64,000 bases of DNA from Nocardia jiangxiensis NBRC 101359 (GCF_000308615.1 NZ_BAGB01000171.1:123233-187232); one strand, 5' to 3'; positions 1 to 9,295 are shown, numbered from the stretch's first letter. Program-made: numbers and translations. The notes: generated by a model from the letters alone, not told the origin.

Positions 1-1
1 G

Positions 2-1063
2 CGGGCCCCGCGCACCGACCGCACCCGCGCGGCACTGCTGGTCTGGCTGGGCTGGCTGGTGATCACCGGTGGTGTGTTCAGCTTCGCAAACGGAATTCTG
101 CACCCGTACTACACCGTGGCGCTCGCGCCCGCGATCGCCGGCGCTGTCGGAATCGGCGCGGCGCTGATGTGGCGCAGCCGCAACGATATTCGCTCTCGCG
201 TCGTGCTGGCCGGAACGTTGCTCGTGACCGCCGCGCTGGCTTGGGTGCTGTTGCGGCGGACCTCGGATTGGCTGCCCTGGTTGGCTCCGGTCATCGTCGC
301 CGCATCGGTACTCGCGGCGGTGCTGCTGCTGGTGGTCGACCGGCTGCCCAAGGTTGTTGCGACGCTGGCGTTGCTGCTGGCCGTGGTCGCCGGTTCGGCC
401 GGTCCCGCCGCGTACTCCGTTGCGACAGTGACGACCACGCACAGTGGAGCCATGCCTTCGGCGGGCCCGGACGGTGCGGGCTTCCCGGGCGGCGGCCACG
501 GCGGACCGGGCGGCGGGCACGGCGGACCGGGCGGCGGGCACCGTAACGGCGGCGCAAGCGCCGACGGTGGTGCGAATGCCGCAGGTGGACAGTTCAATAC
601 GACCAACGGACCAGGTGCGAACGCCCCCGGCACCGGAACTGTGGCCGGTAACTCCCAAGCCGGAAATCCGGGAGGTCAGCACGGCGGACCGTTCGGCAGC
701 GTCGATCCCGGTGCGAATGTTGTTGCGGCACTGAAGAGCAACGCGAGGAACTACACCTGGGCGGCGGCCACCATCGGCTCGGACAACGCCGCCGGGTATC
801 AGCTGGCCGTGGACGCCCCGGTGATGGCCATCGGCGGCTACAACGGCACCGACCCGTCGCCGACTCTGGCGCAGTTCAAAACCTATGTGGCCCAACACAA
901 GATCCACTACTTCATCGACGCGTCGGTGATGGGCGGCATGCGCGGTGGTTCCTCGAACAGCGGCAGCGAGGCGTCCTCGGAGATCTCCGCCTGGGTGAAG
1001 GCCAACTTCACCGCCCAGACCATCGACGGCACCACGGTCTACGACCTGACGGCTGCACAATAA
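2..1063 (+). CDS. ArnT/YkcB-like membrane glycosyltransferase, C-terminal part (5' end outside window)
   Basis: The reading frame is open from the window edge, so only the last 353 codons are visible. The piece aligns along its whole length with the C-terminal half of the complete paralogue at 1594-3657: the HPYY motif in a membrane segment, further hydrophobic helices, a glycine-rich linker with two copies of GGHGGPGG, and a terminal soluble domain with AAATIGS, VMAIGGY and HYFI. The family (GT39/GT83-like, with a YkcB-type C-terminal domain) transfers sugars from polyprenyl-phosphate donors at the outer face of the membrane; the acceptor here is unknown. A strong hairpin follows the stop. 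The GTG at 59 is internal, because homology continues upstream of it. Confidence 0.85.
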   Translation, partial: RAPRTDRTRAALLVWLGWLVITGGVFSFANGILHPYYTVALAPAIAGAVGIGAALMWRSRNDIRSRVVLAGTLLVTAALAWVLLRRTSDWLPWLAPVIVAASVLAAVLLLVVDRLPKVVATLALLLAVVAGSAGPAAYSVATVTTTHSGAMPSAGPDGAGFPGGGHGGPGGGHGGPGGGHRNGGASADGGANAAGGQFNTTNGPGANAPGTGTVAGNSQAGNPGGQHGGPFGSVDPGANVVAALKSNARNYTWAAATIGSDNAAGYQLAVDAPVMAIGGYNGTDPSPTLAQFKTYVAQHKIHYFIDASVMGGMRGGSSNSGSEASSEISAWVKANFTAQTIDGTTVYDLTAAQ

Positions 1064-1080
1064 CCAGAAGCATGTGACAT

Positions 1081-1119
1081 GAATCCGCACCCGTTCCAGA
1101 CCGGAACGGGCGCGGATTC
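1081..1119 (+). terminator. Hairpin terminator after the first glycosyltransferase
   Basis: A 17-bp inverted repeat with one mismatch (arms 1081-1097 and 1103-1119) and a 5-base loop begins 17 bases after the stop codon. There is no clear T-run, which is usual for actinobacterial intrinsic terminators. Confidence 0.75.
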
Positions 1120-1320
1120 GTGTCGGGGGCGTGCGGATTTGTGCTGGGGTGTGTGTGTCGACTGGTCGCTTCAGCGCACACGCGACTGTCCCGGAGGGTC
1201 CTACGGCCATTACCGCCGACTGGGCAACGAATACCGTCTCGACTCGGGAATTTCGTCGGGTTGACGATGGGAATTCGAACGGCCTCCGGAACCCGGGGCG
1301 CTCTTTCCGAAAAAACAGCG

Positions 1321-1393
1321 AGCGGATGACGGGATTCGAACCCGCGACCCTCACCTTGGCAAGGTGATGCGCTACCAGCTGCGCTACATCCGC
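1321..1393 (-). tRNA. tRNA-Gly (GCC)
   Basis: On the minus strand the sequence folds into a full cloverleaf: a perfect 7-bp acceptor stem (GCGGATG with CATCCGC), a GCGC D-stem, the anticodon stem TCACC/GGTGA with loop TTGCCAA giving anticodon GCC, and a T-arm with TTCGAAT. The discriminator base is T and CCA is not encoded. It lies between the two glycosyltransferase paralogues, on the opposite strand. Confidence 0.96.
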
Positions 1394-1593
1394 ATTCCGC
1401 GTTCCCGCGGCGAGTAGAAACCTTAGCCCACCGAGCGGGAAAATATCGAATCGGCAGGTCAGATGGGGTGCTGCCGATGCATCGGCGGTGCGCGCAACCG
1501 GGCCGAAGAATTCACAGGATGCGCACAGGGCGGACCAATATCCGGCCCATCGCGGAATCCGAACATGGTAGGGACCGATGAGAGGACCTACCG

Positions 1594-3657
1594 ATGACGA
1601 TCACCGCCGCGCCCGTCCACCGGGCCGCACCCGTTGAGACCGTCGAGCCGCGCAGGCGACCGCCGTTGCATCGCTGGCTCTACGGACCACCCGACCAAGC
1701 ACGCTGGGTCCGGCCGAGCCTGTGGGCTCTACTGGTCGTGGCCGCGTTCCTGTACTTCTGGGGCCTGACCCGCAACGGCTGGGCCAACGACTTCTACGCC
1801 GCCGCAGTGCAATCCGGCACCAAGAGCTGGAAGGCGCTGCTGTTCGGCTCGCTCGATCCGGGCAACTCCATCACCGTCGACAAGCCGCCCGCCGCCATGT
1901 GGGTGATGGCGCTGTCCGGTCGTCTGCTGGGCTTCAGCTCGTTCTCGATGCTGCTGCCCGAGGCGCTGATGGGTGTGGCCTCGGTGGCTCTGGTGTACGC
2001 CGCGGTGCGGCGCTGGAGCGGACCGGCGGCCGGGCTGCTCGCGGGCAGCGCGCTGGCGCTGACTCCGGTGGCCGCGTTGATGTTCCGGTTCAACAACCCG
2101 GACGCGCTGCTGGTGTTCCTGCTCGTCGCGGCGGCCTACTGCACGGTGCGCGCCACCGAGAAGGGCAGCGGTCGCTGGCTGGCGCTGGCCGGTGTCGCGG
2201 TCGGATTCGCCTTCCTCGCCAAGTTGATGCAGGCGTTCCTGGTGCTGCCCGCGCTGGGACTGGTCTTCCTGGTCGCCGCGCCGATCACCCTGCGCAAGCG
2301 CATCGGCAAACTGCTCGGTGCGTGCGTCGCGATGGTGATCTCCGGCGGCTGGTTCGTGGCCCTGGTTGCCCTGTGGCCCAGCGCTTCCCGGCCGTACATC
2401 GGCGGATCTACCAACAACAGCCTGCTCGAGCTGGCGCTGGGCTACAACGGCCTGGGGCGTGTGCTGGGCGGTGAAGGCAACGGCGGCGGAGGCGGCGGTG
2501 GTGGTGGCACCATGTTCGGTGGCAGCACCGGCATCACCCGGCTGTTCGGCGACTCCTTCGGCACCGAGATCTCCTGGATGCTGCCCGCCGCGCTGATCGG
2601 ACTGGTCGCGGGCCTGTGGTTCACCCGACGCACTCCGCGTACCGGACGTACCCGGGCGGGCCTGATCCTCTGGGGCGGTTGGCTTCTCGTCACCGGCATC
2701 GTGTTCAGCTTCATGCAGGGCACCATCCACCCGTACTACATGATCGCGCTGGCGCCGGCCGCGGCCGCGCTGGTGGGCATGTCGGTGATCGAATTGTGGC
2801 GCGGCAGAAGCAATCTCTCCGCCCGCGTGGTGCTCGGCGCGATGCTGGCCGCCACCGGAGTCTGGAACTACGTGCTGCTCGATCGCACCCCCGACTGGTA
2901 TCCGGCGCTGCGCTGGATCGTGCTGGTGGGTTCGATTCTGGTCGCGGCGGTGCTGATCGTCGGCGCCCACGCGCTGGGCCGGTTCACGGTGATCGTCGCG
3001 GCGGCGGGCCTGCTGTTCGGATTCGCGGGTTCGGCGGCCTACACCATCGACACCGTGGCGACCGTGCACACCGGTTCCATCCCGACCTCGGGGCCGAGCT
3101 CCGGCCAGGGCTTCGGCGGCGGACCCGGCGGCGGGGGAGGCGCACACAAGCCCTCGGGCACAACGGGTTCGAGTATGCCGGGCAACGCTCCCTCGGGGAC
3201 CTCGCAGTCGGGTAACGCACCCTCGGACACCGCATCGTCCGGGACTTCGACCGGCGCGAATTCGACGCAGACCCAGCAGTCCGGCGGCCAAGGCGGCGGA
3301 TTCGGCGAGGGGACGGACAACAACACCGCGCTGCAGCAGTTGATGAAGAACAGCACCAACTACCGTTGGGCGGCGGCCGCGATCGGCTCGCAGTCCGCGG
3401 GCAGCCTCGAATTGTCCACCGGCGCTTCGGTGATGGCGATCGGCGGCTTCACCGGCAGCGACAACTCCCCGACGCTGGCGCAGTTCGAGCAGTACGTGGC
3501 CGACGGTGACATCCACTACTTCATCGCGGGCGGCCACGGTGGCCCCGGCGGCGACTCCGGAGTGGCGTCCCAGATCACGACCTGGGTCGAACAGCACTAC
3601 ACCGCGACAACGGTCGGCGGCACCACGGTCTACGACCTGACCAAGCCGATCTCCTGA
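1594..3657 (+). CDS. ArnT/YkcB-like membrane glycosyltransferase (complete paralogue)
   Basis: This 687-residue polytopic membrane protein is of the GT39/GT83 dolichyl-phosphate-mannose-type superfamily. After a short cytosolic N-terminus and the first helix, the extracytoplasmic loop carries GWANDFYAAA and the VDKPPAAMW motif, where the acidic residue is the expected catalytic or metal-binding site. Several helices follow, then a glycine-only linker near residue 305, HPYY near 376, a Gly/Ser/Thr-rich linker near residues 500-560 and the YkcB-type C-terminal domain. The start ATG has GAGAGG 9 bases upstream. It likely decorates a cell-envelope polymer, using a polyprenyl-linked sugar, but donor and acceptor cannot be read from sequence. 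It is a tandem duplicate of the gene at the window edge. Confidence 0.88.
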   Translation: MTITAAPVHRAAPVETVEPRRRPPLHRWLYGPPDQARWVRPSLWALLVVAAFLYFWGLTRNGWANDFYAAAVQSGTKSWKALLFGSLDPGNSITVDKPPAAMWVMALSGRLLGFSSFSMLLPEALMGVASVALVYAAVRRWSGPAAGLLAGSALALTPVAALMFRFNNPDALLVFLLVAAAYCTVRATEKGSGRWLALAGVAVGFAFLAKLMQAFLVLPALGLVFLVAAPITLRKRIGKLLGACVAMVISGGWFVALVALWPSASRPYIGGSTNNSLLELALGYNGLGRVLGGEGNGGGGGGGGGTMFGGSTGITRLFGDSFGTEISWMLPAALIGLVAGLWFTRRTPRTGRTRAGLILWGGWLLVTGIVFSFMQGTIHPYYMIALAPAAAALVGMSVIELWRGRSNLSARVVLGAMLAATGVWNYVLLDRTPDWYPALRWIVLVGSILVAAVLIVGAHALGRFTVIVAAAGLLFGFAGSAAYTIDTVATVHTGSIPTSGPSSGQGFGGGPGGGGGAHKPSGTTGSSMPGNAPSGTSQSGNAPSDTASSGTSTGANSTQTQQSGGQGGGFGEGTDNNTALQQLMKNSTNYRWAAAAIGSQSAGSLELSTGASVMAIGGFTGSDNSPTLAQFEQYVADGDIHYFIAGGHGGPGGDSGVASQITTWVEQHYTATTVGGTTVYDLTKPIS

Positions 3658-3681
3658 CCGATTCGTCGGTGGTCCCGAAAC

Positions 3682-3727
3682 ACGGGCCCGGAAATATCAG
3701 GCATTCACCCGATGTTTCCGGGCCCGT
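3682..3727 (+). terminator. Strong hairpin terminator after the second glycosyltransferase
   Basis: Two 17-base arms (3682-3698 and 3711-3727) pair with one mismatch around a 12-base loop, 24 bases past the stop codon. It separates the glycosyltransferase from the mycolyltransferase gene. Confidence 0.8.
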
Positions 3728-3806
3728 TCCGCGTGCTCCCGGCCGTTGCGACCGGACCGCCCTCGCGCGTGCGGATTTCGCGGCTCGCCGGTTCACCGAA
3801 AACGTG

Positions 3807-3840
3807 TTGTTCGGACGTCGCGCTCTCTACGATGCCTGGC
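3807..3840 (+). promoter_or_regulatory. Possible promoter of the mycolyltransferase gene (leaderless start)
   Basis: TTGTTC at 3807 and TACGAT at 3828 resemble -35 and -10 boxes, with a short 15-base spacer. Transcription would then begin at or next to the GTG at 3841, giving a leaderless mRNA. This fits the lack of a Shine-Dalgarno sequence upstream of that codon. Inference from spacing only. Confidence 0.35.
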
Positions 3841-4848
3841 GTGAAGATTCTCCCGGCGGCCCGATCGGCTCGCAGAAGTCGGCCTGTGGCATATGTCGTT
3901 GCTCTGGTCGCGGCAGTGGTTTCACCGTTGTGCGCATCGCCATCGATCGCGAACGCCCAAGCCACCGTCGACCACATCACGCGAATCTCCGCGCAGCGCG
4001 AGGAGATATACGTGCAGTCTCCGGCGATGCAGCGGGTCGTCCAGCTCGATGTGCTGCTGCCCGCCGATCAGGGCCCGTCCCGTCCCACCCTGTATCTGCT
4101 GGACGGGAACGGTGCGTCCGACACCGAGGGACAGAGCACCTGGGCCATGCGCGGCGGCGCGGTGCAGTTCTTCGCGGACAAGCCCGTCAACGTGGTGATG
4201 CCGGTGGGCGGCCCCGGCAGCTTCTACACCGACTGGGAGAAGGACGATCCCAAGCTGGGGCACAACAAGTGGGAAACCTTCCTCACCGTCGAGCTGCCGC
4301 CGCTGGTGAACGGACTGCTGAAGGGCAACGGCGTCAACGCGATCGGCGGTGTCTCGATGGGCGCGCAGGCCGCCGCGACATTGACCGTTCGCAATCCCAC
4401 CCTGTACCGCGCGCTGGCCACCTTCAGCGGCTGCCTGTATTCGAGTAACGCCGGGCAGTTGTCGGTGCGCCCGGTGGTCATCTCCGACGGCGGAAATCCG
4501 GACAACATGTGGGGTCGCGCGACCGACCCGCAGTGGAAAGCACACGACCCCAGCGCGCACCTGGACCAACTGCGCGGCAAACCCGTCTTCGTGTACACCG
4601 GCACCGGCATAACCGGCCCCGCCGACGCCAACTTCGACCCCAGCTTCACCTACCCGGTCACCCTGACCGAATCGATCGCGATCGAACAGGCCGCCCACGA
4701 CTGCACCGTCTCCATCCTGGCCGCGATGAATCTGTCCGGCATCCACCCCCAGGTCGACTGGAACGCCATAGGCACCCACTCCTGGCCGTACTGGAAAGCC
4801 GCCCTCCCGAAGTCCTGGCCGACCCTGAAATCCGGTCTGGGAGTCTGA
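3841..4848 (+). CDS. Secreted mycolyltransferase (antigen 85 / esterase D family)
   Basis: This 335-residue exported alpha/beta-hydrolase starts with an arginine-rich n-region, a hydrophobic stretch and an AQA-like cleavage site near residue 40. Antigen-85 hallmarks are clear: LDGNGA, the NKWETFL motif, the nucleophile elbow GVSMGA with Ser near residue 172, and the late THSWPYW with His near 313. Family members move mycolic acids from trehalose monomycolate to arabinogalactan or a second trehalose monomycolate outside the membrane, so the gene marks a mycolate-containing cell wall. The GTG at 3841 is preferred as a leaderless start; ATG at 3832 is the alternative. A simple non-mycolyl esterase is less likely given the KWETFL and HSW motifs. 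Confidence 0.88.
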   Translation: MKILPAARSARRSRPVAYVVALVAAVVSPLCASPSIANAQATVDHITRISAQREEIYVQSPAMQRVVQLDVLLPADQGPSRPTLYLLDGNGASDTEGQSTWAMRGGAVQFFADKPVNVVMPVGGPGSFYTDWEKDDPKLGHNKWETFLTVELPPLVNGLLKGNGVNAIGGVSMGAQAAATLTVRNPTLYRALATFSGCLYSSNAGQLSVRPVVISDGGNPDNMWGRATDPQWKAHDPSAHLDQLRGKPVFVYTGTGITGPADANFDPSFTYPVTLTESIAIEQAAHDCTVSILAAMNLSGIHPQVDWNAIGTHSWPYWKAALPKSWPTLKSGLGV

Positions 4849-4893
4849 TCCGGCCCGGAGTCCACATCTGCTCGGTGCGCCTCGCGGCACGGT

Positions 4894-4921
4894 GCCCTGT
4901 GCCCCCCATCGGGCACAGGGC
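4894..4921. terminator. Bidirectional hairpin terminator
   Basis: A perfect 11-bp stem (4894-4904 with 4911-4921) and a 6-base loop lies between the convergent mycolyltransferase and DUF445 genes and could serve both. Confidence 0.75.
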
Positions 4922-4980
4922 CGCCGTTGGTTGGAATGTAGTGCAGTTCAGTGGAATCCGCTGTGGTAATGGCGGGACGA

Positions 4981-6195
4981 TCAGCTGAGCAGGAGGTGAA
5001 CCTGGAGTTCACCGACCAGGAAGCCGAGGATGCCGCCGATCGCCACCAGCTTCCATTCGTCCTGTTTGAAGGCGGGGCGCAGCAGGCCCTCGTACTCCAG
5101 GTCGGTGAGGTTGCGGGTTTTCTCGACCACCAGGTTGCGCAGGTCCAGGGTGCGGATCGCCTGCTCCTCGAATCCGGCTGCGGCGCTGCGGATGTAGGTG
5201 AGCATTTCGGGGACCATATCGCGCTTGAGGGTGGCGATGGTGTCACCGGCGACGAGGGTGACCAGCGGGCGGGCCGGGGCGGACTGGGCGTCGATGAATT
5301 CGCCCATCCGCCGGGACAGGATGGCGGCGAGGCGGTCGGCGCGTTCGCCGTCCAGAATCGCTTCGAGCATCCTTGCGGGAGTGAGGATCTCGGTGGCGAT
5401 CAGATCGCCGTAATCGTTGCAGACCTCTTCGCGGCGCTTGTGGAACAGGCCCTGCCACGGCACGATGCCCAGAATCCACCGGCGATTCACCGGTCGGAAG
5501 ATCATCTGCAGCGCAAGCCAATCCGTACTCAACCCGGTGATACCGCCGAACAGCGGCATCAACATCGGCGAATGCGTGAACGCCCAGGTGAACATCTGCA
5601 CGAAACCCAGCACCGTGCCGAACAGCAGTCCCGAACGCACGATGAAGCGCAGCTCGTTGGTGCCGATGTCGCGCACCAGCTTCACCAGCAGTGCCTTGTC
5701 GTTGACCAGGGTATCGATCGCGATGGCGCGCAGATCCATCACGTGTTCGAGGTTGACGCGCAGATCGGTCGCGATGTCGTCGATCAGGGTGGGCACGTCA
5801 CGCTGCACGCGCGTGATCATGGCCGTGCGCGCGAACTCCGGCATGGTCACCCAGATTCGCGGTTCGTAACGCATCATCAGCTCGTGCACCATGTGCGCGA
5901 TGGCCTCGTTCAGCGGTTCGCGCAGGGTGGTGGTGAGTTCGGCGACGTCGATGCGGCTGAGCAGTTCCTCGGGATCGATGAGCCGGGTGAACATCAGATC
6001 CACCGCGACGGTCGCCATCCGCGGCGCGGCCTTGGGAACCACGCCCTGCCAGCCCAACCACGGCCGGATGCCGATGAACTCCAGTGGCCGGAAGAGCATC
6101 TCGACCGCGACCAGTTTGGTCGTCCAGCCGATCAGTGCGGCAACGACGGGTATCGAGCAGTACAGCAGCCAATGCTGTAGGAAATCGTCGATCAC
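4981..6195 (-). CDS. DUF445 family membrane protein
   Basis: This 404-residue protein has a hydrophobic N-terminus with the family motif GWTTKLVAVEMLFRP, a long helical soluble middle with many short amphipathic helices, a second hydrophobic region near residues 195-225 carrying a second WLALQMIFRP copy, and a C-terminal hydrophobic helix (GGILGFLVGE). This repeated layout is typical of DUF445, whose molecular role is not established. The ATG at 6195 is the natural start because the conserved hydrophobic segment begins about 10 residues later. It stands alone, convergent with the mycolyltransferase gene. No function is proposed. Confidence 0.85.
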   Translation of the reverse strand: MIDDFLQHWLLYCSIPVVAALIGWTTKLVAVEMLFRPLEFIGIRPWLGWQGVVPKAAPRMATVAVDLMFTRLIDPEELLSRIDVAELTTTLREPLNEAIAHMVHELMMRYEPRIWVTMPEFARTAMITRVQRDVPTLIDDIATDLRVNLEHVMDLRAIAIDTLVNDKALLVKLVRDIGTNELRFIVRSGLLFGTVLGFVQMFTWAFTHSPMLMPLFGGITGLSTDWLALQMIFRPVNRRWILGIVPWQGLFHKRREEVCNDYGDLIATEILTPARMLEAILDGERADRLAAILSRRMGEFIDAQSAPARPLVTLVAGDTIATLKRDMVPEMLTYIRSAAAGFEEQAIRTLDLRNLVVEKTRNLTDLEYEGLLRPAFKQDEWKLVAIGGILGFLVGELQVHLLLS

Positions 6196-6300
6196 GCAAC
6201 CGCTCCGAGCGCGAGGGATGAATCTGAGCCCACCGCGGAACAGTAACAGGTTTCTAACGATGAGCCCGGAGACGGCCGTGTGATCCGAGGGCGGCTGCCA

Positions 6301-6735
6301 TCATGCCGACGGCGCGACGAACATGTATCCCTTCTCCTCCTCGCGCCGCTGAATCCGCCACTGTCCGTCGATCCGGACGAAGGTGTCCAGGTACCACAGA
6401 CCGCACAGCATCAGGCTCTGTTTGCCCTGCGCATCGGCGACCAGCATCGGGTTGTGGCACAGTGTGCGCCCGGTCGCGGTGTCCCCGTCGACGCTGATCG
6501 AGGAGTTGCTGATCAGATGTTGGAACGCCAGGAAATTCGGCAGCATCGTCGCCAGGAACTCCTTGGTGGCGGCCAGATCTCCGGTGGACCCGCCCATCGC
6601 GCTGTAGTCGATATGCGCGTCCGGGGTGAACACCTCGTCGAGCAGATCCCACTGCCGGGTATCGACGGCATGCGAATACCGCACCATCAGATCCTGAATC
6701 TCCAGCCGATCGGAAATCTCTTGCAGTGACAACAT
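6301..6735 (-). CDS. SnoaL/NTF2-like fold protein
   Basis: The 144-residue product has the small alpha+beta cone-fold pattern of the SnoaL-like_4 group: an N-terminal helix EISDRLEIQDLMVRYSHA, then DTRQWDLLDEVFTPDA and IDYSAMGG, and late strands with GLWYLDTFVRIDGQWRI. The Tyr and Asp positions are those that often line the pocket in steroid isomerase-like or dehydratase-like relatives, but substrate cannot be read from sequence. The ATG has AGGTTGTC-type spacing with GGAGGTTG just upstream. It is isolated between DUF445 and the exporter gene, all on the minus strand. Confidence 0.82.
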   Translation of the reverse strand: MLSLQEISDRLEIQDLMVRYSHAVDTRQWDLLDEVFTPDAHIDYSAMGGSTGDLAATKEFLATMLPNFLAFQHLISNSSISVDGDTATGRTLCHNPMLVADAQGKQSLMLCGLWYLDTFVRIDGQWRIQRREEEKGYMFVAPSA

Positions 6736-6823
6736 GACAACCTCCAGGTGACGCCGAGTGTGATCATGTCATCAGCGATCACGCTCGGCGGTGGCGGTTT
6801 CGGCGAATTACCTGGTGGAATGC

Positions 6824-9295
6824 TCAGTCCTCGGTCCAGTAGCCGACCCGGACGTGGTGGGTGGCCTCGCCGCCGGCGACGGTGATGCGGCTGGAGACCG
6901 GCGGATAGCCGCGGGTCACCACGGTGTACTGGCCGTCGGTGAGGTCGGGGACGAGGTACTGGCCGTTGTCGTCGGTCCGGACGGTGGCGGTGACGCCGCC
7001 GGCGGCGTCCAGGACGGCCACCTGGGCGTCGGGTACCGGTCGATTGTCCTCCGCGACAACGGATCCGGCGAGGACGGCGCGGGGAGCCAGGACGATGTCG
7101 TGGTTCAGGATCCGGCTCTCGGGCACGGTCAGCGTAGCGGCCCCGGGGCGCATGTGGTCGGCGAGGGCCACCAGCGTGTACGTGCCCGGTACGACGCCGT
7201 GACAGACGTATCCGCCGTCGGCGGCGCTGACGGCCGAACCGACCACCTCGCCGTTCGCGTCGGTCAGGGTGACGATGGTGTGCGGCACCGGTGTGCCGTT
7301 CACGGCCGTGCGGACCGCGCCGGAGACCTCACCCGCACCGTGCAGTACGACGTCGAATTGCTGTGGCGTCCAACCGATGACGATGCCCGACGCGGTCGGC
7401 TGATGGCCCGCGGACGAGACGATCAGCACGTAACTCCCCGGCTCCGGCGCGGCGATGAGATAGCCGCCGTCCGCATCGCCGGTCGTGCGGGAGACCTGCC
7501 GGCCGCGCGGGTCGATCAGCGTCAGCGTGGCGCGGGGGACCGGTTGTCCGTCGTCGTGGCGGATGTGGCCGACGATGCAGTAGCCGGCCTCGGCATCGGC
7601 GCGGGCGAGCAGGGCGTCCACACTCCGGTACCGGTCATCCTCGGTAGCGGGCGGAGTCGGCGGCGGGACTTCCAGGAGTTCGGCGGCGTCGTCGGGGATC
7701 GTGATGCCCGACTCGGCGAGCGGATCGTCCTGTAGCGGAATCTCTTTCATGAGCAGCAGCACCACACCGGCCAGTACCGCGACGACGGCGGCGATGAGGA
7801 ACACCTCGCGCATCGCGTGGGTGTAGCCGATCAGGATCGGGATGCGCACCTGCGCGGGCAGGGCCGCGATCCCGCTGGTATCGCTCTGCAGCGCGGCCAG
7901 CCCGGACGAGGTGAGATCGGCCGGGAGCTGTCCGCCGAACGCCGCCGTGATCCGTCCGGGGATGAGGTTGAACAGAATCGTCAGGAATACTGCGACGCCG
8001 AGTGTGCCGCCCATCTGCCGTACGAATGTCGCTGTCGCCGTCGATGTTCCGCGATCCTCGGGGCGGCAGGCGTTCTGCGCGGCGATGATCAGCGTCTGCA
8101 TGCAGCCGCCGAGACCGAATCCGATGATCCCGCAATACAACAGCGGCTGCCACAGCGGACTGTCGTACTCGACCCGCCCGAACAGCGCCGCACCCGCCGC
8201 GAAGGCGAAACTGCCCGCGACCGGCAGGATCTTGTATCGTCCGGTGAACTTGGTGACCACCCCGGCCAACTGTGACCCCACCATGATGCCCATGACCAGC
8301 GGCAGCATCAGCAGTCCGGCCCGGGTCGGCGAATATCCCCGCACCACTTGGAAATACAGCGGAACCAGGACGATGACACCGAACATCGCGATGCCCACGA
8401 TCGTGCCGCCCAGAATGGCGACGCTGAACGTCGAACTGCGGAACATGCGCAGCGGAATCAGCGCCGCATCCTTCATCAGCAACTCGGCCAGCAGATACAG
8501 CACGAATCCCGCGGCCCCGACGCCGTAACACAGCAGCGCGCGGTGCGAGTCCCAGCCCCACGCCCGGCCCTGTTCGGCGACGATGAGCAGCGGCACGACG
8601 CAGGCGGTGAGCGTCAGCGTGCCGAACCAGTCGATGCGGTGGTCCTGCCGGGCATGCGGAACGTCGAGCACCTTGGCCACCACGGCGAAGGCGATCACCC
8701 CGATCGGCACGTTGACCAGGAACACCCACCGCCAGCCGTCGAGGCCGAGCAGGTGATCGTAATCGGACAGGAACCCGCCGAGCACCGGTCCAAGGACGGT
8801 CGCACTACCGAACACCACCATGAATCCGCCCTGGTACCTGACGATTTCGCGCGGCGGCACGATATCGGACAGGATGGTGAACGCCAGCGCCATCAACCCG
8901 CCCGCGCCCAGCCCCTGGAACGCCCGGAATCCGGCCAGCTCGTACATCGAGGTCGCGAATGTGCAAGCCACCGAACCGATCACGAACAGCGCGATGGAGG
9001 CCAGATACAGCGGTTTGCGGCCGTAGATGTCGGCCAGTTTGCCGTACAGCGGTGTGGTGATCGTCGCGGTGATCAGGTACGCCGTTGTCGCCCACGCCTG
9101 TTCGTCGAATCCGTGCAGACTGTTCGCGATCCGCACGATCGCGACGCTGACGATGTTCTGATCCAGTGCGGCCAGGAAGATGCCGAGCATCAGTCCGGTC
9201 AGCACCGTGCGAATGCGCCGAGGGGCGGGCCCCGAACGTTCGGCCGTCTCCGGCTCGGGAAGTGTCTCCTGTTCCTGGATCACGGTATTCGTCAC
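6824..9295 (-). CDS. DHA2-type MFS exporter with three C-terminal carboxypeptidase-regulatory-like repeats
   Basis: Residues 1-500 or so form a 14-helix drug:H+ antiporter (EmrB/QacA type): LAALDQNIVSVA in helix 1, the loop motif GKLADIYGRKP, and motif C with GPVLGG in helix 5. After a short linker come three repeats of about 80 residues, each a beta-sandwich signature: GxVxxxxGxPVPxAxVTL, then D-x-GGY and GxYTLV. Such domains are usually extracellular in other proteins, whereas both ends of a 14-helix MFS protein face the cytosol. The GTG at 9295 is chosen because AGGGAA lies 9-10 bases upstream; an upstream in-frame start at 9409 would add 38 residues with no homology. It probably exports hydrophobic compounds; the repeats' role is unknown. 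Confidence 0.86.
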   Translation of the reverse strand: MTNTVIQEQETLPEPETAERSGPAPRRIRTVLTGLMLGIFLAALDQNIVSVAIVRIANSLHGFDEQAWATTAYLITATITTPLYGKLADIYGRKPLYLASIALFVIGSVACTFATSMYELAGFRAFQGLGAGGLMALAFTILSDIVPPREIVRYQGGFMVVFGSATVLGPVLGGFLSDYDHLLGLDGWRWVFLVNVPIGVIAFAVVAKVLDVPHARQDHRIDWFGTLTLTACVVPLLIVAEQGRAWGWDSHRALLCYGVGAAGFVLYLLAELLMKDAALIPLRMFRSSTFSVAILGGTIVGIAMFGVIVLVPLYFQVVRGYSPTRAGLLMLPLVMGIMVGSQLAGVVTKFTGRYKILPVAGSFAFAAGAALFGRVEYDSPLWQPLLYCGIIGFGLGGCMQTLIIAAQNACRPEDRGTSTATATFVRQMGGTLGVAVFLTILFNLIPGRITAAFGGQLPADLTSSGLAALQSDTSGIAALPAQVRIPILIGYTHAMREVFLIAAVVAVLAGVVLLLMKEIPLQDDPLAESGITIPDDAAELLEVPPPTPPATEDDRYRSVDALLARADAEAGYCIVGHIRHDDGQPVPRATLTLIDPRGRQVSRTTGDADGGYLIAAPEPGSYVLIVSSAGHQPTASGIVIGWTPQQFDVVLHGAGEVSGAVRTAVNGTPVPHTIVTLTDANGEVVGSAVSAADGGYVCHGVVPGTYTLVALADHMRPGAATLTVPESRILNHDIVLAPRAVLAGSVVAEDNRPVPDAQVAVLDAAGGVTATVRTDDNGQYLVPDLTDGQYTVVTRGYPPVSSRITVAGGEATHHVRVGYWTED

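Noticed and set aside
480..545. Short repeats in the first glycosyltransferase that look array-like
   Set aside because: They are in-frame GGHGGPGG codon repeats of a glycine-rich linker, without spacers, so not a CRISPR array. No CRISPR array or cas gene was seen anywhere.
1729..3597. 622-codon open frame opposite the second glycosyltransferase
   Set aside because: Antisense to a membrane protein with strong motifs; translation is Arg/Gly/His-rich and without motifs.
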